This document shows, piece after piece, positions 21,835 to 33,515 of a stretch of DNA of 64,000 bases. The stretch is from Rutpela maculata (taxonomy: Eukaryota > Arthropoda > Insecta > Coleoptera > Cerambycidae). How positions within the stretch are numbered: the first letter of the stretch is position 1; each line of letters begins with the position of its first letter. The position numbers and the translations under genes are program-made. The stretch lies in NCBI GenBank assembly GCA_936432065.2, contig OW386287.2:91927688-91991687 (forward strand). Direction: 5' to 3'. The notes beneath the pieces are model-generated. The model saw only the letters and a list, made by a program, of their open reading frames with translations. It was not told the DNA's origin and searched no databases.

Positions 21835-22764
21835 CTGATTCAAATCACGATTTAAATTAGCTGATTTTTTAAAATTAAATCAATTTATATTGAACTCAAT
21901 TTTTTTTTATTACATTTCATAGAATTAAAATAAAATAACGTTCCAAAAAACAACCAGAATAAAAACTGAGGTTTCTCATTTTCCGATTCTTTTTCATTCC
22001 CGGGAATCGAAAAATAAAAATTGACGTTCCCAGGAATTCCGAGAAAGAATAAATTACTTCTACATCCAGTGGAAGTATAGTAATGACAAAATAATTTTAA
22101 AAAACTTTTATTGTTCAAATAGGCTTAGAATGTCATGAAACGTCGAGATTTTAAGTTTGAGCAAAAAAAAATTTTCTGTCTGTCGGTCTGGCTGTCTAAC
22201 TTCTTTTGTGATATTGACTTGAAATTTGGTACACATATGTACGAGATCTGGAACTAGATTATATTTTCATCTTGTTCCGTCGAAGGGTTGGGAGTTAAAT
22301 TGGGGTAAATTTGTGGTAAATAGGTAAATCAAGCAGGTAAGAGTCCACAAAATTGGTATTTAGTATATACAAGAGAAGCTAAAAAATTGTGATTTAGTGT
22401 GTGTACAAGAACCAGAAACCTCAAAATATTTTTTTACTTCATCCACCCCCACTACCACCCCCCCTATCACCACCCCCACCATACTACCGATGTGGGGTAT
22501 CGTTTTATGAGTTTTTGGGGTAGAGGATTTCAAATATTATATCATTAAAGTTCCATAAACAATTATTTCCACATACAAAATTTTTTCGTTGTGGGTGACT
22601 TGAATAGAAAATCTGGATGTGGAAGTAGTGATTCCTTGGGCAGCAGTTTTTTATATATATTTGCCAAAAAACACAATTTTTTTGTTTCAAAATGTTTGTT
22701 AGTCTTGTCATCCAAATATAGAATTTTTTAAATTTATTTGTTCTCTTTTTTTGACTAAAAAAAA
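21835..22764. other. Non-coding, probable diverged repeats
   Basis: AT-rich. The tract at 22160-22260 (ctgtctgtcggtctggctgtct followed by a 'gaaatttggtacacatatgt' segment) resembles interiors of insect DNA transposons. Pyrimidine-rich run at 22440-22480. No coding region supported. Confidence 0.4.
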
Positions 22765-23085
22765 AAAATGTTTTATGTTTTATTTATAATTAAAAATAAA
22801 CAACACAACAGGATAGAACATAAAAAGTCTTACGAACAGAAATAGAAATACTTTCTTCTTTAAAAAGAAATATAAAAATTATTATGTAAAACAACATAAA
22901 CGCACCACATATAGTAGGCAACCCTCAAATCCAAAGCCAAAGCTGTCCGGAAGGGAGCCACATATTTGGAAAAACACAGACATAACATCCATACCCACCG
23001 GTGTTGTCAATACTTGGTCTGAGGCTCGAACCCAGGACGCGATAGACAGTTGATCAGCATATTCGCCACTGAGCTACTGTGCCGG
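22765..23085 (-). mobile_element. tRNA-derived SINE
   Basis: On the minus strand from 23085, the head reads CCGGCACAGTAGCTCAGTGG with a Pol III A box (TAGCTCAGTGG, 23076-23066) and, 44 bases on, a B box GGTTCGAGCC (23032-23023). The tRNA-like head is followed by a unique body and an A/T-rich 3' end near 22765. The D-arm and T-arm fit but acceptor-stem pairing is missing, so it is a SINE rather than a tRNA gene. Its head end abuts the LINE-4 remnant. Confidence 0.75.
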
Positions 23086-24127
23086 TGTATTATCATTTTC
23101 GTAGAGGTCGATCAACAACAAAAGTTATTTATCAGGCTTTAGTAAAAGTGCTAGACTCAATGAATGAGAATAAACATACGTTAGCTGTTTGTTTAGACCT
23201 CTCGAAGGCATTTGACGGTGTGAATCACAGCATTATGGTCGAGAAGCTGAAAAAGTACGGTATCAGAGGAGTGGCAAAAAATCTCATTAAATCGTATTTG
23301 TCCGATAGAAGGCAGTCTGTTGTGGAAAGAGATAGAGATGGTAATTTAATTAAATCCAGAACTATATACATTAAGAAAGGTGTGCCACAAGGTTCAATCT
23401 TGGTCCTCTGTTGTATATCTTATATACTAACGAAATACCAGCAATTGTTCAACATGATATCATTTTATATGCGGATGATACATCTGTGATTCTCAGTGAA
23501 AACAGCAGGGAAGCTGCCAGTACGGAAATTACAAATACTATGAAAATGCTCCAAACTTTGTTTTCAGGCAGTAATTTATTAATGAATGCAGATAAGACAC
23601 AAATCTTAAATTTTGGTGTTAGAGGCAACCACATAATGGAACTTAATTTTGTCATGGCAGCTCTAAACTCGTACCATGTATATATCGTATCTAAGATTCG
23701 ATACGGGATCTTATTTTGGGGAAACGCACGGAGAGTGCTGATTTTACAAAAGAGATGCGTAAGGACTATTTTTAAGATGGAAAAAACAGAAAGTTGCCAA
23801 TTGATTTTCAAAGGAAAACGCTTACTCACAACAACTGCCTTAAATGTGTACGAGGCAATAAAATTTATAGTCCGAAACAAGGGTTTATTCATAGGTAACC
23901 AAAGGGCACATAATTATAGCACGAAAACAAAGAACCTTTTATCTGATAAAACTAAATTCAGCTTCATTCAAAAAAATGTACATAACAACCTAATTAAAAT
24001 TTGGAATAAAATACCCTTACAAAAAATAAGTTTGTCGGGAGGAATTTTGTTGAGAAATGTGAAAGAATATCTATTGGACAATCCTTTTTATAATATGAAC
24101 GAATATTTTAGTAGCGAAATGATATAA
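23086..24127 (+). pseudogene. LINE-4: 5'-truncated RT remnant
   Basis: In frame from 23086: YHFRRGRSTTKVIYQAL, CLDLSKAFDGVNHSIM, KKGVPQGSI, then after a one-base shift near 23400, ILYADDTSVIL (catalytic YADD), ILQKRCVRTIF and NYSTKTKNLL. The thumb region between NHIMELNF and YHVYIVSKIRYGILFW is deleted. Ends with a stop at 24125-24127. A Jockey/CR1-like group is likely from the motif order. Confidence 0.85.
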
Positions 24128-25325
24128 TGTCTGTAAAACAGTCTATAGTATAGTTGTTATATCGTGTTTATGTATATGGTCAACACTAAGAGTGGATCCC
24201 AACTAGCACCAAAGTAACAGTAACTGAGATGGGAACTTCGAATGAGTAACCACTACGAATCTGTCACTAAATTTTCCACTTTGATGTGTAAATAACTTCA
24301 TTTGACATATCCGTAATCACTGCCTCGTAGTTTTTACCACTAGCGGTTACTTTAGACTTATGTGACTACTACGTAGCTTTTCCGGTGCATGGGGACGCCC
24401 TAGTTACCAGTGGGACGACCTTCGAAGTTGCAACCACTTTCAAGTAGCTTTGATAGTGGCCGCGACGTTCTGGGAACCTTTACTATCCGTTTAAAGTCGT
24501 GGACCTTGTTCGTAACATCTATTAGTGTTACTGACTGTTACGTTCACATGGGAACTTTACGTATTTTTATTAAATTCCTATATATCGCACCTAATAAGTG
24601 AAAAATATTGTACAAGTATTTACCATCCTTGAGTTATTTATGCCCAGACATATTATTATCCTGCACAATATGTTTAGATTTAAGATCAACATCTTTTTGT
24701 ATACTTTAATTGAAACCATTATTTGTTATCTATGTTAGCAGTTTTTGTCGACGGCACATTAACACCAGGGCTACATTTATATTCTACGAATAACGCGGGA
24801 CAAACATCCACGTTTGATTTGTATTTTCGCTGATTGAGTCTATCTTACACACAATACATTGGGTAGTATGGTGGGTTGCATAGAAGTATCTCCCCCCTAG
24901 ATTTGCAAATCTAGTTATTTGATATCTAGAAGTTTCTGAATAATTGTAATATGGCAACACTAGTCTAACTGGAGGGGATCATACCTTATTTATTGTCACG
25001 GAGAGAGATTAACGTTAATTTCCAGTTCTGTGGCAGGTTAATCAATTACTCCTAAGTTACGATAATTAATTGGGCAAACACTTTGCTCCCTTTTGATATT
25101 ATCGGGTTTTACTTAAGTGCAAACAACAGTAAAAGGTAATTAAAATTGTTAGTTAATTTTAACTCTTCAATATTTGACGGCTTCAAGCCATATTTTTTAT
25201 TTCTGCCATTTTATATCAAAATTGTATAATGATAGCCTCAGTTTCGCAAACACGTATTAAACAAATTCTCTTTTCTTTTGAAAATGTAGGAGTTTTGCTG
25301 CCTTTTTATATTTTGCTTTTATATT
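24128..25325. other. Non-coding, with a repeat sharing the end ATCCCAACTAGCAC
   Basis: The 3' flank of LINE-4 passes at 24195 into sequence starting atcccaactagcacc, rich in short 'gttac', 'ttcaagt' and 'gggaac' motifs, to about 24560. The same end occurs inverted at 30903-30916, so both belong to one non-autonomous repeat family. No gene seen; 24560-25325 is AT-rich without recognised features. Confidence 0.5.
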
Positions 25326-27194
25326 CGGAAAAAATATAAAAAAACTGGACTAACACATTTAAAAAACGAGTATGTTAATTTAAGAAATACACTGAAAAGA
25401 GACATAGATTTGGCTTATCAAACATACATAAACAAAATACAACAAGACATAGGCGAAGACTCTAGATTATTCTGGCAGTTCATTAACAATAAAAAAGAAT
25501 CCATAGCTATTCCAAACGTGATGAATTTGAAAGGCAATGAATATAGAACAGGGCCTGCTATAGTTGATGCTTTTGCTAGTCATTTTAGTAGTGTTTACAC
25601 TGTAGACGATAATACTGATATCTCACACATAAAGCAAGCACCCCATGCTAATGAAGTAATATTAAATACAATTACAAATGACGACATATATGAAGCAGCA
25701 AAATATTTGAAAGTAAACAAAGCTGTAGGCCCAGATAAAATTCCATCATATATAATCAAAGGTTGTGTTGATTTTTTTGTGCAGCCATTAAATATATTGT
25801 TTAACTTAAGTCTAAGAACTAAAACATTTCCTAATGTCTGGAAAGAGGTCAAAATATGTCCTATATTTAAAAAAGGAGACAAGAATAACATAGAAAACTA
25901 CAGGCCTATCGCAGTACTACCAGCACCCGCAAAACTTTTTGAATCTATAATTTTTAAATATATATATAATGCAGTCCAAAATCAAATATCAGTATATCAA
26001 CATGGCTTTATGCGATATAGATCCACTGCCAGTAACCTAAGTAATGTTACACAATTTATATCGGACACATTAGAGGATAGAGGTCAGGTTGATGTAGTAT
26101 ATACTGACTTTCAAAAAGCATTTGATACTGTCTCTCATAAAATGCTAATTAGTAAACTATGTAATGAATTTGGTTTCCATGAAAACCTAATTAAATTTGT
26201 GTCAAGTTATTTACAGAGTCGCAAGCAACGAGTATATATGAAGGGATATGTTTCAGAACCATTTATCGCTACATCTGGTGTTCCTCAAGGATCTAATCTT
26301 GGGCCACTGCTGTTCCTAACATTTATTAATAGCATAACAAACTCGATTGAATCATCAAAAATATTATTATTCGCAGATGACCTAAAAATATTTCTTAGAA
26401 TCGATGAAAGAGCAGATTGTCTGAAACTACAAAATGACCTAAACAATATATGTACTTGGTCGACTGAAAATAAGCTCTTATTTAATATTGATAAATGTAG
26501 TATTATGACATTTACAAGAAAACTTAACATTATTGATTACTCCTATAAAATTCAGGAAGCAGCACTGGCCAGGGTGAGTGAAATGAGAGACTTAGGTGTA
26601 ACATATGATAGTCAAATTACTTTTAATAGACACATTATGATTATGACAAATAAGGCTAGTAAAATGTATGGATTTCTTGTACGTAACTCGCGACAGTTCA
26701 GCAATCTTAAATGCATTAAGCAATTATACATAAGCTTTGTACGAAGTATTTTAGAGTATTGTTGCATAATATGGAGTCCATATTATAGATATCAAATAAA
26801 TAACATAGAAAAAATTCAAAACAAATTTTTAAGATATCTTAACTACAAAGAAAATGGAGAATATGATAATACCGTACCAAAAGAAGACCTTTTACTACAA
26901 TACGATCTCAGTACACTAGAGAAACGCAGGAGAATAAGTTCTGTATTGTATTTACATAAAATTTTAAATAACGGCATAAATGATTCTTCCTATCTCTCAC
27001 TAGTTCATCTGAATGTGCCGACTCATTCCACTAGAAATTCTAGAACATTTTACCTAGAAACACCTCACACGAACAGTCAAATTAATTCACCTTTATATCG
27101 GATGTGTTCACTATATAATAGCATACAAGATACTGTTGATATTTTTCATTGCACTCGAAGTAGGTTAAAAAATATATTAGAAGATGTGATGTAA
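25326..27194 (+). CDS. LINE-5 reverse transcriptase, uninterrupted frame
   Basis: More than 620 codons without a stop. Motifs: IFKKGDKNNIENYRPIAVLP, YTDFQKAFDTVSHKML (RT block with first catalytic D), TSGVPQGSNLGPLLFLTFIN, ILLFADDLKIF (catalytic DD), RDLGVTYDSQITFNRHI and a C-terminal THSTRNSRTFYLETP. The conventional start is lost with the 5' truncation; the first in-frame ATG is internal. The FADDLKIF variant and spacing suit Jockey/CR1-like elements but differ from LINE-1 to LINE-4, so this is another lineage. Lack of stops suggests a young insertion. It lacks an endonuclease and cannot move alone. Confidence 0.9.
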   Translation, partial: RKKYKKTGLTHLKNEYVNLRNTLKRDIDLAYQTYINKIQQDIGEDSRLFWQFINNKKESIAIPNVMNLKGNEYRTGPAIVDAFASHFSSVYTVDDNTDISHIKQAPHANEVILNTITNDDIYEAAKYLKVNKAVGPDKIPSYIIKGCVDFFVQPLNILFNLSLRTKTFPNVWKEVKICPIFKKGDKNNIENYRPIAVLPAPAKLFESIIFKYIYNAVQNQISVYQHGFMRYRSTASNLSNVTQFISDTLEDRGQVDVVYTDFQKAFDTVSHKMLISKLCNEFGFHENLIKFVSSYLQSRKQRVYMKGYVSEPFIATSGVPQGSNLGPLLFLTFINSITNSIESSKILLFADDLKIFLRIDERADCLKLQNDLNNICTWSTENKLLFNIDKCSIMTFTRKLNIIDYSYKIQEAALARVSEMRDLGVTYDSQITFNRHIMIMTNKASKMYGFLVRNSRQFSNLKCIKQLYISFVRSILEYCCIIWSPYYRYQINNIEKIQNKFLRYLNYKENGEYDNTVPKEDLLLQYDLSTLEKRRRISSVLYLHKILNNGINDSSYLSLVHLNVPTHSTRNSRTFYLETPHTNSQINSPLYRMCSLYNSIQDTVDIFHCTRSRLKNILEDVM

Positions 27195-27373
27195 CGCCTG
27201 TGATATGTAGGCAACTATGTGTATTTTTATGTTAATAATATATGTATGTATAATTTGTGTAACTTGTGATATTAACGTTCTACATTTTTACTTAAATTTG
27301 TTATATTTATATTTTTTATTGTACGTTTCACAATACTCTGTAATGGGGCTGTGCCTGTTGAGTATTTATTACC

Positions 27374-27400
27374 AAATAAATAAATAAATAAATATTTTAC
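27374..27400 (+). repeat. (AAAT)n tail of LINE-5
   Basis: About five to six AAAT units following ttattacc. Confidence 0.9.
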
Positions 27401-29488
27401 ATATAATTTATATTTTATATATATTATTTATATATTTAATTTGGCTGCTAAATAGTTCAATCATTTTTGAACACCACGTGGGTTATTAAATTAACCCAGT
27501 CATATCAATTTGGAATCTATACGAACACGTTTTCCACGTGTCCGTGTCAGCAGATGAACATTCAGCTATATATGGGAATTATTTTGGTTCAGTTCAGTTT
27601 GGTTGGATAAATAAAAGTTGTATACTACTCACAGTAATAGTCCATTCAGTATAGTCAATTTGAGGTCAAGTCAACTTTAGTTTAGTCTGAACAGCAAAAC
27701 CCCAGCGTATTCGTACAGGTGTTCGAGAGATCAAAGCACAGAGCCGCCCGTATTAATGAGGTCGCTGACAAAGATTGCCTGAGTCCATCAGAATCCATTT
27801 TGTAGCATCCATTTCTCCAGGGATCGGTGAGAAAGTGTTAAGTTCTGATTTTTCTTAGTTAAGTTGTGTATTTTTATTGCATAAAGATATTTTTTTTCAT
27901 CGACAAATTTTTATGAAGTTACAAACCGTTTATCAATTTTTTTTTATTTAATCCAAATTTAGTATTTCATTGTACTTAATTATTATTTTAAGATTTCAAT
28001 AACGTGTGTACTATTTACATTGATTTAATCTTAGTAATAATTTATGAAATCATTTTTAATACTATAAGATTTTGATAATTTTTGACTATCACCATTTCAA
28101 TTGTCTGACTTATAAAATTTGTCATCTTTGAGTATTCGTTTAAATAAATTGTGATTTTTATCCTAAATTCATTTTGCTTGTTTGTGTCTGTCTCTTGAAC
28201 GATCTAATCTTTCCACAGCGGTTGGTTTTATCACTTGCAGGGTAGCTTAACTCTCTTATATTTTTCTGTGGATGGCACCCTTTTTCAACACCTAAAATAG
28301 AACTACCCCTGAGTGATAAAACAAACTGGCTTGGCAAAAATATCTTGAAGATATTGATTTACTCTCGAACTCACCTAAAAGATAAAAACGAACACACGAT
28401 CCAGCCCCGCATAAAAAAAATCAGCTAGTCGATCGCACTTGCCCTTGTGTTTTGCCTGAATTTTATTTTAATTTTACCTTAACCGGTATTTCCAAATTTA
28501 ATTTTTGCGAAGCAAAGGGGTAATGTAATATGACGTTACCGCTACCTGCAGAACTGAACTTCATCGTGCACGGCTACTACGAAGTGTGTATTACCTCTTA
28601 AATTCACCAAGAAGTAAATTTCACCATCTAGTTCCCATTGTTAACCATATATAGGAAAGGAGGGGGAATAACGAGAGGAATGAAATACCTAACCTGTACA
28701 GTTTATGATTGTTTTGTGGCCTTTATCTTTTCCAAATTTGGGTTATTTACCATTTTAAAGTAAAAACATGCTATTTTGCGTTGAATTTCATACATTTATC
28801 TTTTCCATTCAACACAACTCGTTAATTGAGGAAAACAACTAGGTAATTTTTGGCTTGTTTATCTGTTAACATTTTTCAAAAGATAATAAATGTTCTATAT
28901 AGGTAAAATGTAAGAGTACGAAGTTGCTCTATAATATTAATTAATGTTCTAAAATAACTGGTAAGAGTAAAAGTAAAAAAACTTCGCATTAAGTGGATAA
29001 TAGCTTTAAGAAATTGGAAAACCTCCTAGCAAATGTATGTGTGTATATAGTCAACATTTTCTACAGGATCATTTTTCCACTAAAGTAAGTTATTCATAAG
29101 TGTGTCTGCATTTAAGATATGTTTCGAAATACCTATAATAATCTCTTGGGTTGGAATTTATTTCATTTAACATAATTTGCTAGATAGTTTTCTAATTTTT
29201 AAAGCTATTGGCCACTTACTGCGAAGTTTTCTATCTATTTGGAAAACTGTGCGTTGACACGACTTTTAAACTATATTCACTGTTACTGAACATTGTCTTT
29301 TACACTTACTAGTCATTTCAGAAATTTAATTGATGTTGTGAATTAATTTTGCACTCTTACCTATGTTGAACTTGTATTGTTTTTTGAGATACATAAACAG
29401 GTAAACAAATACAATAGTACTGAAATAAAACATAATTAAAAAAAAATAATTTATTCAAGTTTCACTTTTTCACAATATACATGTGCAT
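27401..29488. other. Non-coding; possible old LTR or untranslated sequence
   Basis: 27565-27640 has a TATA-like run (agctatatatgggaatt) followed by 'aataaaag', and 28250-28300 has 'ggatggcaccctttttcaac', all reminiscent of LTR and primer-site sequence, but no partner LTR or paired ends were found. The rest is AT-rich without open frames. Confidence 0.35.
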
Positions 29489-29764
29489 ATGGTTAAAATA
29501 ATTCCTAGTTTGCTTATAATATCCGGATTGGCCTGCTGTACAACTACACATGCATTTTCATTTATCAACATCACCTTATAAATTCATTCTAACTTCATGG
29601 GAGCAAACAAAGGGCAAAGATTTGTTTTTTCACGGCGTCTTGGACTTAGCAGAAAATTACGTGTCCAGCTCTAAATACCACTTCATCTTCCGTGATGGGT
29701 CTACTTCTGAATGTAATTTGAGTAAAGATATCACACAATTCTTATTCTACCTTCGAAATATTTG
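29489..29764 (+). pseudogene. Possible small secreted-protein gene, frame-broken
   Basis: The ATG at 29489 opens a 30-codon frame, MVKIIPSLLIISGLACC followed by TTTHAF, which has the charged start, hydrophobic core and small residues of a signal peptide; it stops at 29579-29581. An overlapping frame (29550-29764) continues with FILTSWEQTKGKDLFFHGV and FIFRDGSTSECNL to a stop. One shift would join them into a secreted protein of about 95 residues. No family recognised; it may be chance. Confidence 0.3.
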
Positions 29765-31594
29765 AAAACAGTTCACAAATGTAAGAAAATTAATAAAACA
29801 TGTTTTTGTCACCATTTCCGATATATTGATTGAAAATATTGAAATTCACCGATACTATATTCTGATGTGATTTTCCCCTATAGACAAAAGTCAAAATTAG
29901 GGGCGCGTTCAGTTTAAACGTCGCGCGTCGGACGTATGGCAGCACACCAGGGTGCGGCGTTCAGAATCAATGTTGGAAAAAATGTAACTATGGAGTGGCA
30001 GCGGGAACCTTGCTGCAACTTTAAAGTGACGCTACAGTCCCATTCGGTACTTTGTAATTAATGTAACTTTAAAGTCACATATTTTCAGTTCCTGTCACTA
30101 TTCTCAAGTAACAATTACTTTCAAGTCGCATTTCTTAGTAAAAACGACTTCAAAGTGATTCTTTCTCAAATACGCCATCTTGATGGCCTAGACTTATGAC
30201 GCCATTATTACAAAACATGAACCACAACTTCATAAATAACTTAAAAATTTAATTTATCACTATTTCTGCACCAAATATAATAAATTAATGGATAAAAATT
30301 ATTTTCAAGTTTCAAAGAAAAATAAAAAAATAGCTTTCAGCATCCAGGTTGACACATTCCCGCATGACGTTAAATATTTTAAAGACAATATTTTAATTAA
30401 AAAATGCAAATTATAAAGGCGCGTGCCAGATTCGGACGTTTTATCATTATGTTTGACAATAAACTTGCATTCGTTTTAATTTTGATGCTTAGCCATTGGG
30501 AAATTGTACAAGTTTTGCCTTCTAATATTATACTATTCTAGTATTCTATTAAGTTTCTGAGTTAGGGAAATGGATAGCAATAATCATGTAGGAATGAAAC
30601 ACAAGTATAATAAAATCAGTTGCAAGACAAAGCAGCCTACATTCATTTGATAGAGTGGGGCGTGGTAAAGTTCCCCGAAAGTCGCAGTTTACACTCCGCG
30701 ACGTCACTGCTACATAACCACAACGCCATTGGAACGTAACCGGACTAGTTCCGAGAACGTAGCCGGAAACGTTGCGGTGACGGAAAAAATATTCCCCATT
30801 TTGGTTGTACTCACGTAATGGGAACGTTCCTGTTATGCTCTTGTGACTAGTGACAGAACACTTTAAAGTACCTACAATAGCCGTTGCTACGTTCCAACAA
30901 CTAATTGTGCTAGTTGGGATATTTTATATATGTTTTTGTTTTTTCTTGTAATTTATACACTTTATATGTTTTTATATGTACTCTTTATAGACAATAAGTT
31001 ACTTTGATTTGTAAACTTAATGACATGTTCTATACCCACTAAGGGTTGTTAAAAACGCAACAAATAAACTATTTTATCTATCTATCTATATTTAATATTC
31101 TTATAAAGTCTTTTTATTCTCGCGTGTCTGGGAAATCCCAACTGTTATTTCCTGGGAACATAACCTATAAAAACTGACATAATTCCCGGGACAGAAACCC
31201 TAGTCAAAACATTCATGCAGAAAACTCAACAAAACATGGACTATATAATACAAAAATATACCTTGAGTTTGTTTCAACTACATTTTAATTGTAATATTTC
31301 TATAAATGATGGTAAATTGAAAGTTAAAACAGATTCGATATAGCGCATTACGATAAATAATTTACTATGCTTATAATGAATAAAACAGAAATTGATAACT
31401 TTAAAACGATAAGGGCATCATTGTAGAAAAATGAACGAAATAACTGTGTAAAAAAGGAAATACTCGGATTTTCTTTATTTCATTTTTTTTTTAAACATGA
31501 TTTCTTAATTTAAATGATTTTAAATTTTTTAATAAAAACCGGATTTTGCCTAACCCTGTACTTCATTTATGTAATAAAATGCTTTATATTTCAG
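29765..31594. other. Non-coding repeats upstream of the SAE1 exon
   Basis: 29990-30920 is rich in short repeats (ttaaagtcac, gggaacgt) and ends with gtgctagttgggat, the inverted terminus of the repeat at 24195. 30920-31090 looks like a LINE 3' UTR closing in an (ATCT)n tract (31069-31090). The last part, to the acceptor at 31594, is intron of SAE1. No earlier SAE1 exon was found. Confidence 0.45.
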
Positions 31595-31851
31595 ATTGCT
31601 GAAGAGGTATTGCTTAAGGCACAGGCTCTTAATCCCTTAGTAAAAATTTCTGCAGATACTGATTCCCCTTCATCCAAAGACCCTAAATTTTTTGAAAATT
31701 TCACTATAATTGTAGCAACCGGCGTTAAAACTGACTTGTTGTTGAAAATTGACAAAGTTTGCCGTGCAAAAAATGTTAAGTTAATTTGTGGAGATGTATT
31801 CGGAACATTCGGATATTCCCTGGCGGATTTTCAGGATCACGATTATTTTGA
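31595..31851 (+). CDS. SAE1: SUMO-activating enzyme subunit 1 (SAE1/Aos1), internal exon
   Basis: A 257-bp exon between acceptor tttatatttcag (ends 31594) and donor GA/GTAAGTAA (31850-31859). It encodes 85 residues plus two bases: AEEVLLKAQALNPLVKISAD, then a FFENFTIIVATGV segment, KIDKVCRAKNVKLICGDVFG and a FGYSLADFQDH end. By memory this matches the part of SAE1 after the N-terminal adenylation fold (RAEASL-RA-ALNP and the GDV-G--G stretch). SAE1 pairs with UBA2 to activate SUMO in the nucleus; it has no catalytic cysteine of its own. Upstream and downstream exons are absent from the recognisable sequence; large transposon-filled introns explain that. Confidence 0.88.
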
Positions 31852-33207
31852 GTAAGTAAATACACTTTTTATAATAATGCTGCATGGCTTATACTTTTAT
31901 GCTTGACAGGCAATTTAACAAAAAAAGATTTTTGGGTTTGTACTAGTTCTTTTTAAAGTTTAAAAGTGAGATCCATGTTGTATGTAAATTTGAAAATATT
32001 TTTACTTGAAAATTTAACTGAATATTCCTCAGTGTGCGTTATCACTTACAAAAAGTGCCAGATCTATATATATAAATAGGCCATGGAAAAAAAATCGAGA
32101 AAATTGCATGTTTGGCGCTCGCACTAACGCTGGACGCCTGATACCCCTCCCCCCTTCATTGCGAGCAGCGTACTTGGACAGTTTAACCGTGGCGGCAGCT
32201 TTATTTCTCGTTTTCTCGGCTTCAGGAGTGGCTAGATGGACGTTTTTTTTTAATTCAACTTATTTTTTTCTCAGCTTTCCGATTCTTCGATTATTTTTCA
32301 ATTATTCAATAATGTTGTTCCGCAAAAAGAACATTTTGTAATATAGCGGCTTTATTATTTTATTAAATAAAATAATTTTAGTAGTTTATAATCAAACATC
32401 TTATAATTTTTACAAACATCTTATAATTTAAGCATTATTTTTATGTTATGAATTGGATGTTTATTTCGCTGTTTAAAACAAATTAAATCAATATTGATGT
32501 CTGTTTGAATTAAATCAGAAAAATAAATTTTATTTTGTATATTCGATAAATTAATTTTTAAATACAAAATGTATACCTATTGCAGTCAAATTGATTTTTT
32601 TCGGCGACAACATGCCACCTGAAATTTTATTGTTGATTTTTATGTATTATGACCTCCTGAAAAATTCCTTGAGCGTCAAAAGTTATATGCACTTTTTGAC
32701 GCGCTTTCACGGATTTTCAACTTCTCTGCTTAACATATCTTGTACTAGTAATCGGATAGGAATTTTAAAAATACTGACTTATTTGGAATAAAATTCTTAA
32801 AAAATATAGAACTGTCCGATATGTATATGTCAATCCGCCATCTTGGAAAAAAATAGAAAACACCAAAAATGGCCGAAAGAATCGAAATTGAATATCTTTT
32901 CTATAAGGAGTAATTTCACCAAAGTTGGCAAAAATAAAACTCATTTATGGTCAAATATAATGCACCAATCCCGGACACCGTAAGTCAGATAGAACGGTCA
33001 AAGATGGAGGACGAAACAAAATTTTTAATTCTTCGTCAATTATCAAGGAAGCATTGTACGTCACTTTTTCTTCTTTTCGATTGTACGTTATTTTATGTAC
33101 TTTTAGGAGATAGAGCTCATTTTTTTTAATTTTCAAAAAGAGTGCGTTTTTTTTATTTTCAAAAAAGTGCATTTTTGCAATTTTCAAAAAATGTATTTTC
33201 TTTGACC

Positions 33208-33515
33208 TTCCTTTTTTCACCCAATTTTCATCGAAAATATACTGTATTAATTTCATTACCGTAATATGCCGTAATTTCACCTCATTCCTCATCGATAGCC
33301 GATTCATCAAAGGTAGAAGAAGCATTGGCATATCACTTAGTAAATTTTTAGGAAAAGCATTACTTTCACTCATAATATCAGGCATTAAGCCATTCTCAGT
33401 TTTAAGCCACCCGAATTGTAACGGATCTTCCTCAGAACCTAACCATTTTTGGACTTGGAAATATACTTTTAAACAGTGTTTTTCTATTACCTCTTCAGTA
33501 GCTAGAATTGTAGAC
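33208..33515 (-). pseudogene. Transposon-type protein fragment between the arms
   Basis: Minus strand, in frame: TEEVIEKHCLKVYFQVQKWL, GSEEDPLQFGWLKTENGLMP and DIMSESNAFPKNLL. The pattern VYxQVQxWLG...GW....LMP is, from memory, found in a repeated family of insect and hydra proteins of presumed transposon origin. It continues without stop to about 33208 and overlaps the left repeat arm at its low end. No start or catalytic region is present. Confidence 0.45.

Larger units (their letters stand above)
25326..27400 (+). mobile_element. LINE-5: 5'-truncated non-LTR element with open RT frame and AAAT tail
   Basis: Coding sequence begins abruptly at about 25326 (KKYKKTGLTHLKNEYVN), with no endonuclease, and runs open to 27194. 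About 180 bp of 3' UTR follow, then an (AAAT)n tail at 27374-27400. The abrupt 5' end and intact 3' end are the usual result of incomplete target-primed reverse transcription. Confidence 0.85.

Noticed and set aside
23023..23085. A tRNA gene
   Set aside because: A and B boxes are present but acceptor-stem complementarity is missing and a SINE body follows.
27470..28300. Possible solo LTR or 5' UTR with TATA-like box and PBS-like motif
   Set aside because: No paired LTR, no target duplication and no coding region could be linked; kept only as a note in the non-coding entry.
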